Shown in pieces: positions 15,262 to 24,706 of a DNA stretch of 36,096 nt. The stretch spans positions 24,479-60,574 of the forward strand of contig NZ_BMQQ01000037.1 of NCBI RefSeq assembly GCF_014648195.1, read 5' to 3'. The notes below the pieces were generated by a model, which did not search any database, was not told the origin of the DNA, and worked only from the letters and a program-made list of their open reading frames with translations. The position numbers were made by a program, and so were the translations under genes. Origin of the DNA: Streptomyces purpureus. Lineage in GTDB: Bacteria > Actinomycetota > Actinomycetes > Streptomycetales > Streptomycetaceae. Every line of letters starts with the position of its first letter. The stretch's first letter is position 1.

Positions 15262-15768
15262 TCAGCCGATGAGCTGCGGGATCTCCTGCACGCCGAACCA
15301 CAGCAGCTCGTGGTCCTCGGCCCCGTCGACGGTGAACTGGGCGTCGTCGTCGCCCTGGTCCGCCGCGCCCAGCGCGTCCGCCGCGGCGGACACATCTGCC
15401 TCGGCGTCGTCCGCGTCCGCGTGCACGGCGGCCGCCTTGCCCAGCGGTACGGGGCCGGGGATACGCACCTCACCGAGCGAGGACGGGTCGAGGCCGGCGT
15501 CGGGGTCGACGGTCGCGGCGCCGTCCGGTACGTCGACGGCGACGACGACCCGGCGGCGGGCGGCCTTCGGGTCGCCCGCGAGGAGCCGCAGCGAGGCGGC
15601 CGCAGCGCGGTTGAGCGCGGCGTACTCGAGCTCCTCGATGTCGTCCGACACGTACCACTCGCGCAGCGCGGGGGTCACGGCGTACGCGGTCAGCGGGCCG
15701 GGGCCCAGTTCGCCCGCCCTGTGCGCCTGGGCAAGTCCGGGCAGGGTGAGGGGGACGTACACGCGCAT
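15262..15768 (-). CDS. DUF6912 family protein of unknown function
   Basis: 168 residues. The N-terminal part, beginning MRVYVPLTLPGLAQAH and containing AYAVTPALREWYVSDDIEELEYAALNRAAAASLRLL and RRRVVVAVDVPDG, matches my memory of an actinobacterial family now called DUF6912. The C-terminal third is rich in aspartate and alanine (around residues 105-145) and is probably flexible. It ends in LLWFGVQEIPQLIG, which looks conserved. No catalytic motif, signal peptide or membrane segment is visible. It may be cotranscribed with the HAD gene 52 bp downstream. Function unknown. Confidence 0.75.
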   Translation of the reverse strand: MRVYVPLTLPGLAQAHRAGELGPGPLTAYAVTPALREWYVSDDIEELEYAALNRAAAASLRLLAGDPKAARRRVVVAVDVPDGAATVDPDAGLDPSSLGEVRIPGPVPLGKAAAVHADADDAEADVSAAADALGAADQGDDDAQFTVDGAEDHELLWFGVQEIPQLIG

Positions 15769-16042
15769 GGCTCGCCGCTTTCGTAGTCGGAAACGCCCTC
15801 AGGATACGTGTGGAGTCCCCCCTTCGGGGTCTGTGATCACCCTCCGTCCCCGTCCACCTCGGGCCCTCCTCGTCTGCGCTCCGAGCGGCCGGTACGGCCC
15901 CTCGTCACCCTGATAGGTGAATCGTGCCCGGGCCCCGTGGGGGCCGGTGGTCGCGTTGCGACCGCGGAGCGGACCCCCGTAAAAGATCACCAACGGAAGT
16001 TACTGCGCGGTATGGCGCCGCGCCGGCGAACGGGGGTCCTCC
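15769..16042. promoter_or_regulatory. Divergent promoter region with two small inverted repeats
   Basis: The 274 bp between DUF6912 (minus) and the Rv3235-family gene (plus) carries TCACC-ctgata-GGTGA (15905-15920) and GGTCGC-gtt-GCGACC (15949-15963). An AT-richer segment, GTAAAAGATCACCAACG, starts near 15980. These may be operators or promoter parts. No small gene is convincing here. Confidence 0.35.
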
Positions 16043-16927
16043 ATGACCAGGAACATCACCGACACGACGGCTCAGCTCTCCGAACCGGCCCCGGGCCCGG
16101 CCGGCGAAGCCGGCCCCGGGCCGACCAGGGCGGCCGGCGCCGAGACCTCCGCAGCCGTCTCGGGGCCGAATGCCCCGGCCTCCGGGCCGGTCGAAGCACC
16201 CCTCCCTGGAAAGGCGAGGGCGGCTCTCCCAGACCGCGCCACGGCCGGCGCCGAGGCCTCCGCGGCAGTCTCGGGACCGACCGCGCAGCCGTCCCCCAGG
16301 GCAGCCGCCCTCGGGCAGGCCGCGGCCCCCGCCGGGACGCCCTCGGCCGCCGCCTCCGGGCCTGCCGCATCCGAGACCCTCGCGGCAACCGTCCCCGCAC
16401 AAGCCACCGCCCCCGCCGAGACCCACGCCGCACGGGCCGAGGCACGGGCCGCCGCGCGTCGGAATCCGCGAGGGCGCGGGGCCACGCGGCCGCTGTCGCC
16501 GCGACCGAGCAGCCGTCCGGGCTCCGGTCCCGGAGCCCGCTCGGCACAGCGCACGGTAGGGCGCCAGGGCGGCGCACCGGCCCCCTCGGCGGCGCGGCCC
16601 CTGCCTCCGCACGCGCTGTTCGCCCAGCGCCTCCTGGCCGTCCTGAGCGGAGAACGCCCCATCCACTGGATGCTCGGCCAGACCGTCGGCGAGGCGTACG
16701 AGCAGCTGGTGCTGCTTGCCCCGGGCGCACCGTTCAGGGGCCGTGGCAGGCGGCCGGTGGTCCACCGCTGCGGGGCGTTCCCGCTGCGTCCGGGCATCGT
16801 CGAGGCGTACGCCACGATCGCGACGGGCGAGCGGATGCGGGCGATGGCGTTCCGCCTGGAGCTGGGCAGCGACCGGCGCTGGCGGTGCGCGGCCGTCGAA
16901 CTGGACGGCGCCCGGTCGCCGGTATGA
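16043..16927 (+). CDS. Rv3235-family (DUF6459-like) protein
   Basis: 294 residues. The first 180 are low-complexity alanine, proline, glycine and glutamate sequence with an internal repeat (GAETSAAVSGP, then GAEASAAVSGP, about 113 bp apart). The C-terminal 100 residues form the conserved part: FAQRLLAVLSGERPIHWMLGQT, then YEQL, then RCGAFPLRPGIVEAYATIATGERMRAMAFRLE and RWRCAAVEL. This is the domain of M. tuberculosis Rv3235, which also lies close to secA1. I see no signal peptide or membrane span. The molecular role is unknown; repeated proximity to secA suggests a link to secretion or the envelope. The ATG at 16043 has no ideal ribosome site. Confidence 0.75.
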   Translation: MTRNITDTTAQLSEPAPGPAGEAGPGPTRAAGAETSAAVSGPNAPASGPVEAPLPGKARAALPDRATAGAEASAAVSGPTAQPSPRAAALGQAAAPAGTPSAAASGPAASETLAATVPAQATAPAETHAARAEARAAARRNPRGRGATRPLSPRPSSRPGSGPGARSAQRTVGRQGGAPAPSAARPLPPHALFAQRLLAVLSGERPIHWMLGQTVGEAYEQLVLLAPGAPFRGRGRRPVVHRCGAFPLRPGIVEAYATIATGERMRAMAFRLELGSDRRWRCAAVELDGARSPV

Positions 16928-16929
16928 CG

Positions 16930-16963
16930 GTGGGGCCGGGCACCTTCCGGTGCCCGGCCCCAC
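16930..16963. terminator. Perfect bidirectional terminator between Rv3235-family gene and secA
   Basis: GTGGGGCCGGGCACC (16930-16944), loop TTCC, GGTGCCCGGCCCCAC (16949-16963): 15 perfect base pairs. It lies 2 bp after one stop codon and 33 bp from the secA stop, so it can end both convergent transcripts. Confidence 0.9.
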
Positions 16964-16996
16964 CCGTACCGCCTGTCGCGCTGTCGCGCTGGCGGG

Positions 16997-19816
<2,820 letters not shown>

Positions 19817-20064
19817 TGAGGCTGGTCTCCTTGCCGGTCGGGCCTGGCACTGGGTCTTGTCATGGACACGGACAGGGGCGGTGGGCGGGCCCCACCGCAA
19901 CGGCCATCGTAAGCGAGGACCCCGCCAGACAGGGAGGTCCATCGTTCTCGCCGCCGACCGCCGCCCTGAGAGAACAACGCCCGGGACGCTCGGAAGGTGC
20001 CGCTCCTGACCCCCGGAACCGAAAAGTGTTCGCCTCGCCACCGCCCGCTCACCACAATCCCGCC

Positions 20065-20637
20065 ATGGAGCCCATCACCCTCACCACCCGCCGCCTACGG
20101 CTGAGCACCTTCGTGGCCGAGGACGCCGACGCCGTCCACGCCGCCTGCCAGGACCCGGACATCCAGCGCTGGACGACGGTCCCCTCCCCGTACGAGCGCC
20201 GGCACGTGGACGACTTCCTGCGCCGCCTGGTCCCGGACGGCTGGCGCGACGACACCGCGTACACCTTCGCCGTACGCCCCCTGGAGGGCGGTCCGCCGCT
20301 CGCCGCGGCCGCCCTTCACGACCCCAGCTCGGGCAGCTGGGAAGTCGGGTTCTGGACCGCCAAGGAGCACCGCGGCCGCGGCTACATGTCCGAAGCCGTC
20401 CAGGCCATGGCCCACTGGGCCTTCACCCAGCTGTCCTGCACGCGTGTGGAGTGGCGCGCCGAGGTCGGCAACACCGGCTCGCGCGCGGTGGCCGAGAAGG
20501 CCGGCTTCACCGTCGAAGGCACCCTGCGCGCGGCGCTGCTGAACAAGGGCACCCTCCGGGACTGCTGGGTCGGCTCGCTGCTCCCGTCCGACGTCGGACT
20601 CCCGGGAGCAGTGCCGTATCTGCCGCCCCGCACCTGA
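20065..20637 (+). CDS. GNAT N-acetyltransferase, RimJ/RimL type
   Basis: 190 residues. The order is typical of the ribosomal-protein-alanine or amine acetyltransferase subgroup: ITLTTRRLRLSTF at the start, a central strand (SWEVGFWTAKEHRGRGYMSEAV) that includes the acetyl-CoA pyrophosphate loop RGRGYM, then RVEWRAEVGNTGSRAVAEKAGF and EGTLR near the end. It would transfer acetyl from acetyl-CoA to an unknown amine or protein N-terminus in the cytosol. The ATG at 20065 has no clear ribosome site, so the transcript may be leaderless. It is divergent from secA. Confidence 0.88.
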   Translation: MEPITLTTRRLRLSTFVAEDADAVHAACQDPDIQRWTTVPSPYERRHVDDFLRRLVPDGWRDDTAYTFAVRPLEGGPPLAAAALHDPSSGSWEVGFWTAKEHRGRGYMSEAVQAMAHWAFTQLSCTRVEWRAEVGNTGSRAVAEKAGFTVEGTLRAALLNKGTLRDCWVGSLLPSDVGLPGAVPYLPPRT

Positions 20638-20700
20638 CAGTCGGCCCGGGGTTCCCTCCGCCCGGCGGGAGTGTCAGTGGCGGCCTTTAGGGTGCGGAGC

Positions 20701-21864
20701 ATGACGCCTGTGCCGCCGCCCGCAGCCGAACTGTCCGCCGACGACGCCCGCCGCATAGCGCTGCGCGCCCAGGGGTTCCTGGGAGCGCCGGACCGGCGGG
20801 CGGGCGTCCGGGGTGTCCTGCGCCACCTCGGCGCCGTGCAGCTGGACACGATCTCCGTGCTGGCCCGGTCGCACGAACTGATCCCTTACGCGCGCCTGGG
20901 CGCCGTCGGCCGGGACACGGTCGAGCGGGCGTACTGGACCGATGCCCATGCGTTCGAGTACTGGTCGCACGCGGCCTGCATCCTGCCCGTCGAGGAGTGG
21001 CCGCACTTCGCCTTCCGTCGCCGCGCCTACCGCGACCGCCCGCAGTGGTACCACGACCTGCCCGACGGGGCCTACGACGCGGTGATCAAGCAGCTGCGCA
21101 CCGAGGGACCGCTGACCGCCACGGACCTGGGCGGCGCGAAGAACAAGGGCGAGTGGTGGGACTGGTCGGAGTCGAAGGTCGCCGTCGAGCGTGCCCTGAT
21201 GTACGGCGAGGTGGTGTGCACCGAGCGGCGCGGCTGGAAGCGGGTCTACGACCTGGCCGAGCGGGCGATCCCGGACGCCCTGCTCCATGACGACCTGGAC
21301 GACACCGAGTGTCTGCGGCGGCTGGTCCGGCTGGCCGGGCAGGCCCTGGGAGTGGGCACGCGCGCGGACATCGCCGACTACCACCGCCTCAAGGGCGAGC
21401 AGTTCGACGCCGTCGTCGCCGATTCCGGTCTGGTGCCGGTGACGGTCGCCGGCTGGTCCAAGCCGGCCTGGGCGGACCCGCAGGCCCTGGCGTCCGAGCC
21501 GCGCGGCCGTCACCGTACGACGCTGCTCTCGCCCTTCGACTCCCTGATCTGGGAGCGGGCGCGGACGGAGCGGATCTTCGGCTTCACGCACCGCCTTGAG
21601 GCCTATGTGCCCAAGCCCAAGCGCGTGCACGGCTATTTCGCGATGCCACTGCTCTCGGGCGGGCGGCTGCTCGGCCGGGTCGACCCCGCGCGCGAGGGCA
21701 GCACGCTGGTCGCGAAGCGGGTCTTCCTCGACTCCCCGAAGACCGTGCGCCCCATGGCGCAGGCCCTGCGCGAGGCGGCCGGGTGGGTCGGCTGCGACGC
21801 CGTACGGGTCGAGTACGTCGACCGCCCCGAGCTCACCGCCCAACTGGTCGCCGAGCTCACCTGA
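20701..21864 (+). CDS. HTH_42 / YcaQ-like DNA glycosylase, winged-helix protein
   Basis: 387 residues from the ATG at 20701; in-frame GTGs at 20671 and 20677 are possible, and the latter has GGGAG about 5 nt upstream. The family consists of tandem winged-helix domains and includes E. coli YcaQ and the azinomycin-resistance enzyme AlkZ, glycosylases that release bulky alkylated or cross-linked bases. The catalytic Q-x-Q/Q-x-D motif appears as Q47-L-D49 in HLGAVQLDTISVLARSHE. Other conserved pieces are YWSHAACILP, GEVVCTERRGWKRVYDL, LLSPFDSLIWERART, YEVP-like EAYVPKPKRVHGYFAMPLL and GRVD. No biosynthetic gene cluster lies nearby, so general DNA repair is more likely than self-resistance. Its stop overlaps the convergent regulator gene. 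Confidence 0.88.
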   Translation: MTPVPPPAAELSADDARRIALRAQGFLGAPDRRAGVRGVLRHLGAVQLDTISVLARSHELIPYARLGAVGRDTVERAYWTDAHAFEYWSHAACILPVEEWPHFAFRRRAYRDRPQWYHDLPDGAYDAVIKQLRTEGPLTATDLGGAKNKGEWWDWSESKVAVERALMYGEVVCTERRGWKRVYDLAERAIPDALLHDDLDDTECLRRLVRLAGQALGVGTRADIADYHRLKGEQFDAVVADSGLVPVTVAGWSKPAWADPQALASEPRGRHRTTLLSPFDSLIWERARTERIFGFTHRLEAYVPKPKRVHGYFAMPLLSGGRLLGRVDPAREGSTLVAKRVFLDSPKTVRPMAQALREAAGWVGCDAVRVEYVDRPELTAQLVAELT

Positions 21865-22612
21865 TCTCGAGGATCTTCTCCCGCATCGCGTAGACCACCG
21901 CCTCCATCCTGGAGTGCAGCTGCAGCTTCTCCAGGATGTTGCGCACATGGTTCTTCACGGTGTTCTCGGAGATGAACAACTCCTTGGCGATGTCGCGGTT
22001 GTTCATGCCCGTGGCGACGAGCTTGAGGACCTCCAGCTCCCGGTCGGTCAGCCGGGGGGCGGGCACAAGCCGCCGCTCGTCGGTGCGCTGGATCATCGAC
22101 TTGAACTCGGTCAGCAGCTTGGAGGCCATGGACGGGCTGATCTGCGACTGGCCGTCGGCGACCGCCCGGATCGCGGTGGACACCTCGTCCGTGGAGATCT
22201 CCTTGAGGAGGTAGCCGGTCGCGCCGGCCTTGATCGCGTCGTAGAGGTCGGCCTCCTCGTCGCTGATCGTCAGCATGATGATCTTCGCGCTGGGGGCCAC
22301 CTCCTTGATGGAGGTGCAGGCCTCGATGCCGCCGCGCTTGGGCATCCGTACGTCCATCAGCACGATGTCCGGCAGCAGATCGGCCGCCTTGTCGACGGCT
22401 TCCGCCCCGTCGCCGGCCTCACCTACGACCTGAATGTCCTCCTCCTGGGCGAGGACGATCTCCAGCCCTCGCCGGAAAAGGGCGTGGTCGTCCACCACCA
22501 GCACGCGGATCGGTTCCGTGCGGGACCGCTCATTGGCCGAATCCCTTCCGTCGGGAGTGGCCGCGCAATCGGGCTTCCGGCCGCCGTGCACGGGTCCGAA
22601 GGTGTCCGCCAT
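21857..22612 (-). CDS. Orphan NarL/LuxR-type response regulator
   Basis: 251 residues from the ATG at 22612, chosen because GGGGGAGGAA stands 5 nt upstream. After about 33 disordered residues the receiver domain starts (IRVLVVDDHALFRRGLEIVL). D87 in IVLMDVRMP is the phosphorylation site, with D41/D42 as acidic pocket and the lysine in GYLLKEIS. The C-terminal LuxR helix-turn-helix is LTDRELEVLKLVATGMNN, then RDIAKELFISENTVKNHVRN. No histidine kinase gene is adjacent, so the partner must be encoded elsewhere or the protein acts unphosphorylated. The coding ends of this gene and the glycosylase gene overlap by 8 bp, tail to tail. The hpf gene lies upstream on the same strand, beyond a terminator. 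Confidence 0.9.
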   Translation of the reverse strand: MADTFGPVHGGRKPDCAATPDGRDSANERSRTEPIRVLVVDDHALFRRGLEIVLAQEEDIQVVGEAGDGAEAVDKAADLLPDIVLMDVRMPKRGGIEACTSIKEVAPSAKIIMLTISDEEADLYDAIKAGATGYLLKEISTDEVSTAIRAVADGQSQISPSMASKLLTEFKSMIQRTDERRLVPAPRLTDRELEVLKLVATGMNNRDIAKELFISENTVKNHVRNILEKLQLHSRMEAVVYAMREKILEIR

Positions 22613-22744
22613 CGTTCCTCCCCCTGAAGGCCGTGGCCTGAATTCATGGTCGGTCGCCAACCGCTGTTCTGAGCACACCGGTTGGCGCGGGATGCCATGA
22701 TTTCATGCCCGGACGACAGCGCGGTGTTCCCGTGGTTGCAGGAG

Positions 22745-22781
22745 GGTGCCCCTGGAGCGCGAAGAGCGCTCCAAGGGCACC
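22745..22781 (-). terminator. Terminator of hpf
   Basis: GGTGCCCCTGGAGCGC (22745-22760) pairs with GCGCTCCAAGGGCACC (22766-22781): 16 bp with one mismatch, loop GAAGA. It begins 24 bp beyond the hpf stop codon and separates hpf from the response-regulator gene. Confidence 0.85.
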
Positions 22782-22804
22782 ACTGGGGACGGTGTCGGCC
22801 GCCG

Positions 22805-23494
22805 TCAGCCGCCGAGCGCACCACCCGCGCCGCCGCCTTCGGAGCCGGCCAGCGGGTCGGTCTCGAGGTGGATGACGCCGTAGTCGTAGGCATGTCGCCG
22901 GTAGACGACGCTCGGCAGCTTCGTCTCGGAGTCGACGAAGAGATAGAAGTCGTGCCCGACCAGCTCCATCTCGTAGAGAGCCTGGTCGAGCGTCATCGGG
23001 GCCGCCGTGTGGGTCTTCTCCCGGACCACCAGCGGTCCCTCGCCCTGCACTTCGAGCGAGCCGATCTTCGTGGTGGGCACCCCGTTCGCCCGCTCTTCAC
23101 CGACCGGTTCGCCGGTTCCGTTGAGCCGTGCGACGCCGGGCACCACATCGGCGACCTCCGCCGCCGACAGCCGGCCGTTGCCCCGGCGGGTGTGACGCTT
23201 GTCGTGCTGCCTGCGCAGCCGGGCCTCCAGCTTGCCCGTTGCCAGGTCAAGCGCTGCGTACGGGTCGCCGGCGGCCGCTTCCGCCCGGATCACCGGGCCT
23301 CGGGAGTGGAGGGTGATCTCAACGCGGTCCGACCTGTCGGCCTGCCGCGGGTTGTGTTCCTTGGACACCTCGACGTCGAGGCTGATCACCTTGCCGTCGA
23401 GCTTCTGGATCTTCTCCAGGTTCAGCTTCTCGGCCACGTGCTTGCGGAACCGCTCGGGCACCTCGGTCTTGCGGCCCTTGACGACGATGTCCAC
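22805..23494 (-). CDS. hpf: Long-form ribosome hibernation promoting factor (HPF/YfiA)
   Basis: 229 residues from the GTG at 23494 (VDIVVKGRKTEVPERFRKHV), with GGAG 7-8 nt upstream. The N-terminal S30AE domain (about 1-100) binds the small ribosomal subunit; the segment KVISLDVEVSKEHNPR, then DRVEITLHSRGPVIRAEAAAGDPYAALDLA fits it. A linker leads to the C-terminal dimerisation domain (MTLDQALYEMELVGHDFYLF, then YRRHAYDYGVIHLE) that lets the long form pair two ribosomes into 100S particles. A glycine-rich tail ends the protein. An in-frame GTG at 23557, itself preceded by GGAG, would add 21 residues. The leader is unusual (see the hairpin and small frame upstream). Confidence 0.94.
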   Translation of the reverse strand: MDIVVKGRKTEVPERFRKHVAEKLNLEKIQKLDGKVISLDVEVSKEHNPRQADRSDRVEITLHSRGPVIRAEAAAGDPYAALDLATGKLEARLRRQHDKRHTRRGNGRLSAAEVADVVPGVARLNGTGEPVGEERANGVPTTKIGSLEVQGEGPLVVREKTHTAAPMTLDQALYEMELVGHDFYLFVDSETKLPSVVYRRHAYDYGVIHLETDPLAGSEGGGAGGALGG

Positions 23495-23558
23495 GCAGAA
23501 CTCCGTTCCCGGATCGCTCCTCCCGGCTCTCTCGCCGGTGAGCTTCTCCCTTTGCACC

Positions 23559-23582
23559 AGACTCCGGTGATTACCGGAGTCT
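23559..23582 (-). promoter_or_regulatory. Perfect hairpin in the hpf leader
   Basis: AGACTCCGGT (23559-23568), four-base loop, ACCGGAGTCT (23573-23582): ten perfect base pairs. On the hpf mRNA the second arm contains GGAG, the potential ribosome site for the alternative GTG at 23557, so folding would mask it. There is no T-run, and the hpf coding region follows, so a translational switch is as plausible as an attenuator or a DNA operator. Confidence 0.7.
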
Positions 23583-23600
23583 CGGACTGGCGACTTTCAC
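23571..23600 (-). CDS. Candidate nine-codon leader peptide upstream of hpf
   Basis: The purine run GGGGAGGAGGAG is directly followed by GTG at 23600, giving GTG-AAA-GTC-GCC-AGT-CCG-AGA-CTC-CGG-TAA, peptide VKVASPRLR. The ribosome site is the strongest match to the anti-Shine-Dalgarno sequence I noticed in the window, yet it serves no long frame. The frame is out of phase with hpf. Its stop codon lies in the loop and start of the descending arm of the hairpin at 23559-23582, so ribosomes translating it would open that hairpin. Translation is unproven; chance is possible because the tract is purine-rich. Confidence 0.4.
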   Translation of the reverse strand: MKVASPRLR

Positions 23601-23648
23601 CTCCTCCTCCCCAGTCGGCAAGATCCCCACCCACCGATCTTCGAGGTT

Positions 23649-23835
23649 AGTTCGCCCTGAACTCCCGTCCTCCAGGCGCACCCGTGCATTCGGCGAGGCG
23701 ATGGCAATTCGCCATTCCTCACAACCGAACATAGCTCGATCGGACGGGTGTCGGCACCCTCTACCAGGAGGTACCTCCGTTCAGGTGCTTTCGGCCTCTC
23801 ACTACCTGCAACGTTGCAACTTCCCCCTCAGTTCC
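23649..23835 (-). promoter_or_regulatory. hpf upstream region: five small inverted repeats and a SigR-like promoter match
   Basis: Inverted repeats: AGTTC-gccct-GAACT (23649-23663), ATGGC-aattc-GCCAT (23701-23715), GGGTG-tcgg-CACCC (23746-23759), and two perfect 12-bp palindromes, GGAGGTACCTCC (23767-23778) and TGCAACGTTGCA (23807-23818). On the minus strand GGAAC (23835-23831), 18 bp, then GTT (23812-23810) fits the thiol-stress SigR consensus form GGAAY-N18-GTT. That would give a leader of about 300 nt. The match is short and may be chance. The comF reading frame ends at 23828, so this stretch of 333 bp before the hpf start holds no other gene. Confidence 0.35.
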
Positions 23836-24549
23836 GGTTTATTTCGAATGACAGCGGAGAAACCGCGACCACCGCTGCCGGCGGCGGTTCGAATCGCGGG
23901 AATTGGCCGCCGTTGACGGCACTCAGTGCCCGCGCGGCCTCCGCCAGCGACGCACCGGTCGTCATGAGGTCGTCCACCAGCACGGGCCGTCCCCCGTCGA
24001 GCAGCCGTTCCCCACCGGCTACGACCTCCAGGGCCCCCGCCATGTTCGCCCGCCGGGCCCGGGCCCCCAGCCCCGATTGGTCGGCCACCGCCCGCCGCTG
24101 CCGCAACACCGGCACCACGGCGCACGCCGTCCCCGTACGCCTCAGCGACCGGGCGGCCGCCAGCGCGATCCTGCGCGCCGGATCGTGGCCACGTGCCCGT
24201 ACCGCACGCCGTGAGGAGGGCATCGGTACAAGCAGCAGGGGGCGGCCCCCGCTCTCCCCACAGCCCCCGCCGGCGGCCCGCACGGCCCCGGCGAGCGCGG
24301 TCCCGAGGGGCCCGGCGAGCCCGAGCACGCCCCGCTCCTTGTGCGCGAGCAGCACGGCCCGTACGGCATCGGCACCGCGGCATGCACGGCGGGCAGGCCG
24401 GGCGGCTCGGGCACGGGCCTGACCCGGCGGGCCGCCGAGCCGTGCAGCGCCCGGGCGCAGGACGCGCACAGCGGCGTACGAGGCCTCTCGCAGCCGCCGC
24501 AGGCAGTCGGCAGCACCAGCCCGGCGATCTCGCGCCACCACACCCGCAT
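23828..24549 (-). pseudogene. comF-like phosphoribosyltransferase gene, apparently frameshifted
   Basis: The N-terminal part reads in one frame from the ATG at 24549: MRVWWREIAGLVLP, then a zinc-finger-like CGGC...CASC (cysteines 17, 20, 28, 31), then RRVRPVPEPPGLPAVHAA. The expected continuation (GADAVRAVLLAHKERGVLGLAGPLG, LLLVPMPSS, ARGHDPARRIALAA, RQRRAVADQSGLG, and the PRPP-binding motif VLVDDLMTTGASLAEAARAL) lies in another frame, to the TAA at 23828. The switch falls near 24373-24378 and fits loss of 1 nt (or 4). In ComF proteins these parts form one chain of about 240 residues, linked to DNA uptake or nucleotide salvage. Either the gene is broken, the base call is wrong, or the frame is recoded. 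A terminator separates it from lpqB. Confidence 0.8.
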
Positions 24550-24648
24550 GGCTCCACTGTGCCCACGACGGGAGCATCCGGCCACCCCTGTGGACAACGC
24601 CCCCCGGGCGTCCCCTGCCCAGGGCCGGAGCACCGTGTGCAGACATGG

Positions 24649-24687
24649 CGAAGGGCTCCTGCGCGCGTGGCGCTAGGGAGCCCTTCG
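24649..24687 (-). terminator. Terminator after lpqB
   Basis: CGAAGGGCTCC (24649-24659) pairs perfectly with GGAGCCCTTCG (24677-24687), 11 bp around a 17-nt loop that can fold further (GCGC arms). A second inverted repeat, GCCGGTCTACCC and GGGTAGACCGGC (24701-24725), overlaps the last lpqB codons. Together they should end the mtrAB-lpqB transcript. Confidence 0.75.
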
Positions 24688-24706
24688 GGGAGTTAGTCGG
24701 GCCGGT

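Noticed and set aside
15905..16963. 352-codon minus-strand frame over the Rv3235-family gene
   Set aside because: The plus strand carries a conserved domain and ends just before a terminator; the minus frame runs through that terminator hairpin and is glycine- and arginine-rich.
23494..23557. Listing hpf from GTG 23557 as the main start
   Set aside because: The conserved S30AE domain starts at VDIVVKGRK (23494) with its own GGAG; the 21 extra residues look non-conserved. It is kept as an alternative start because of the leader hairpin.
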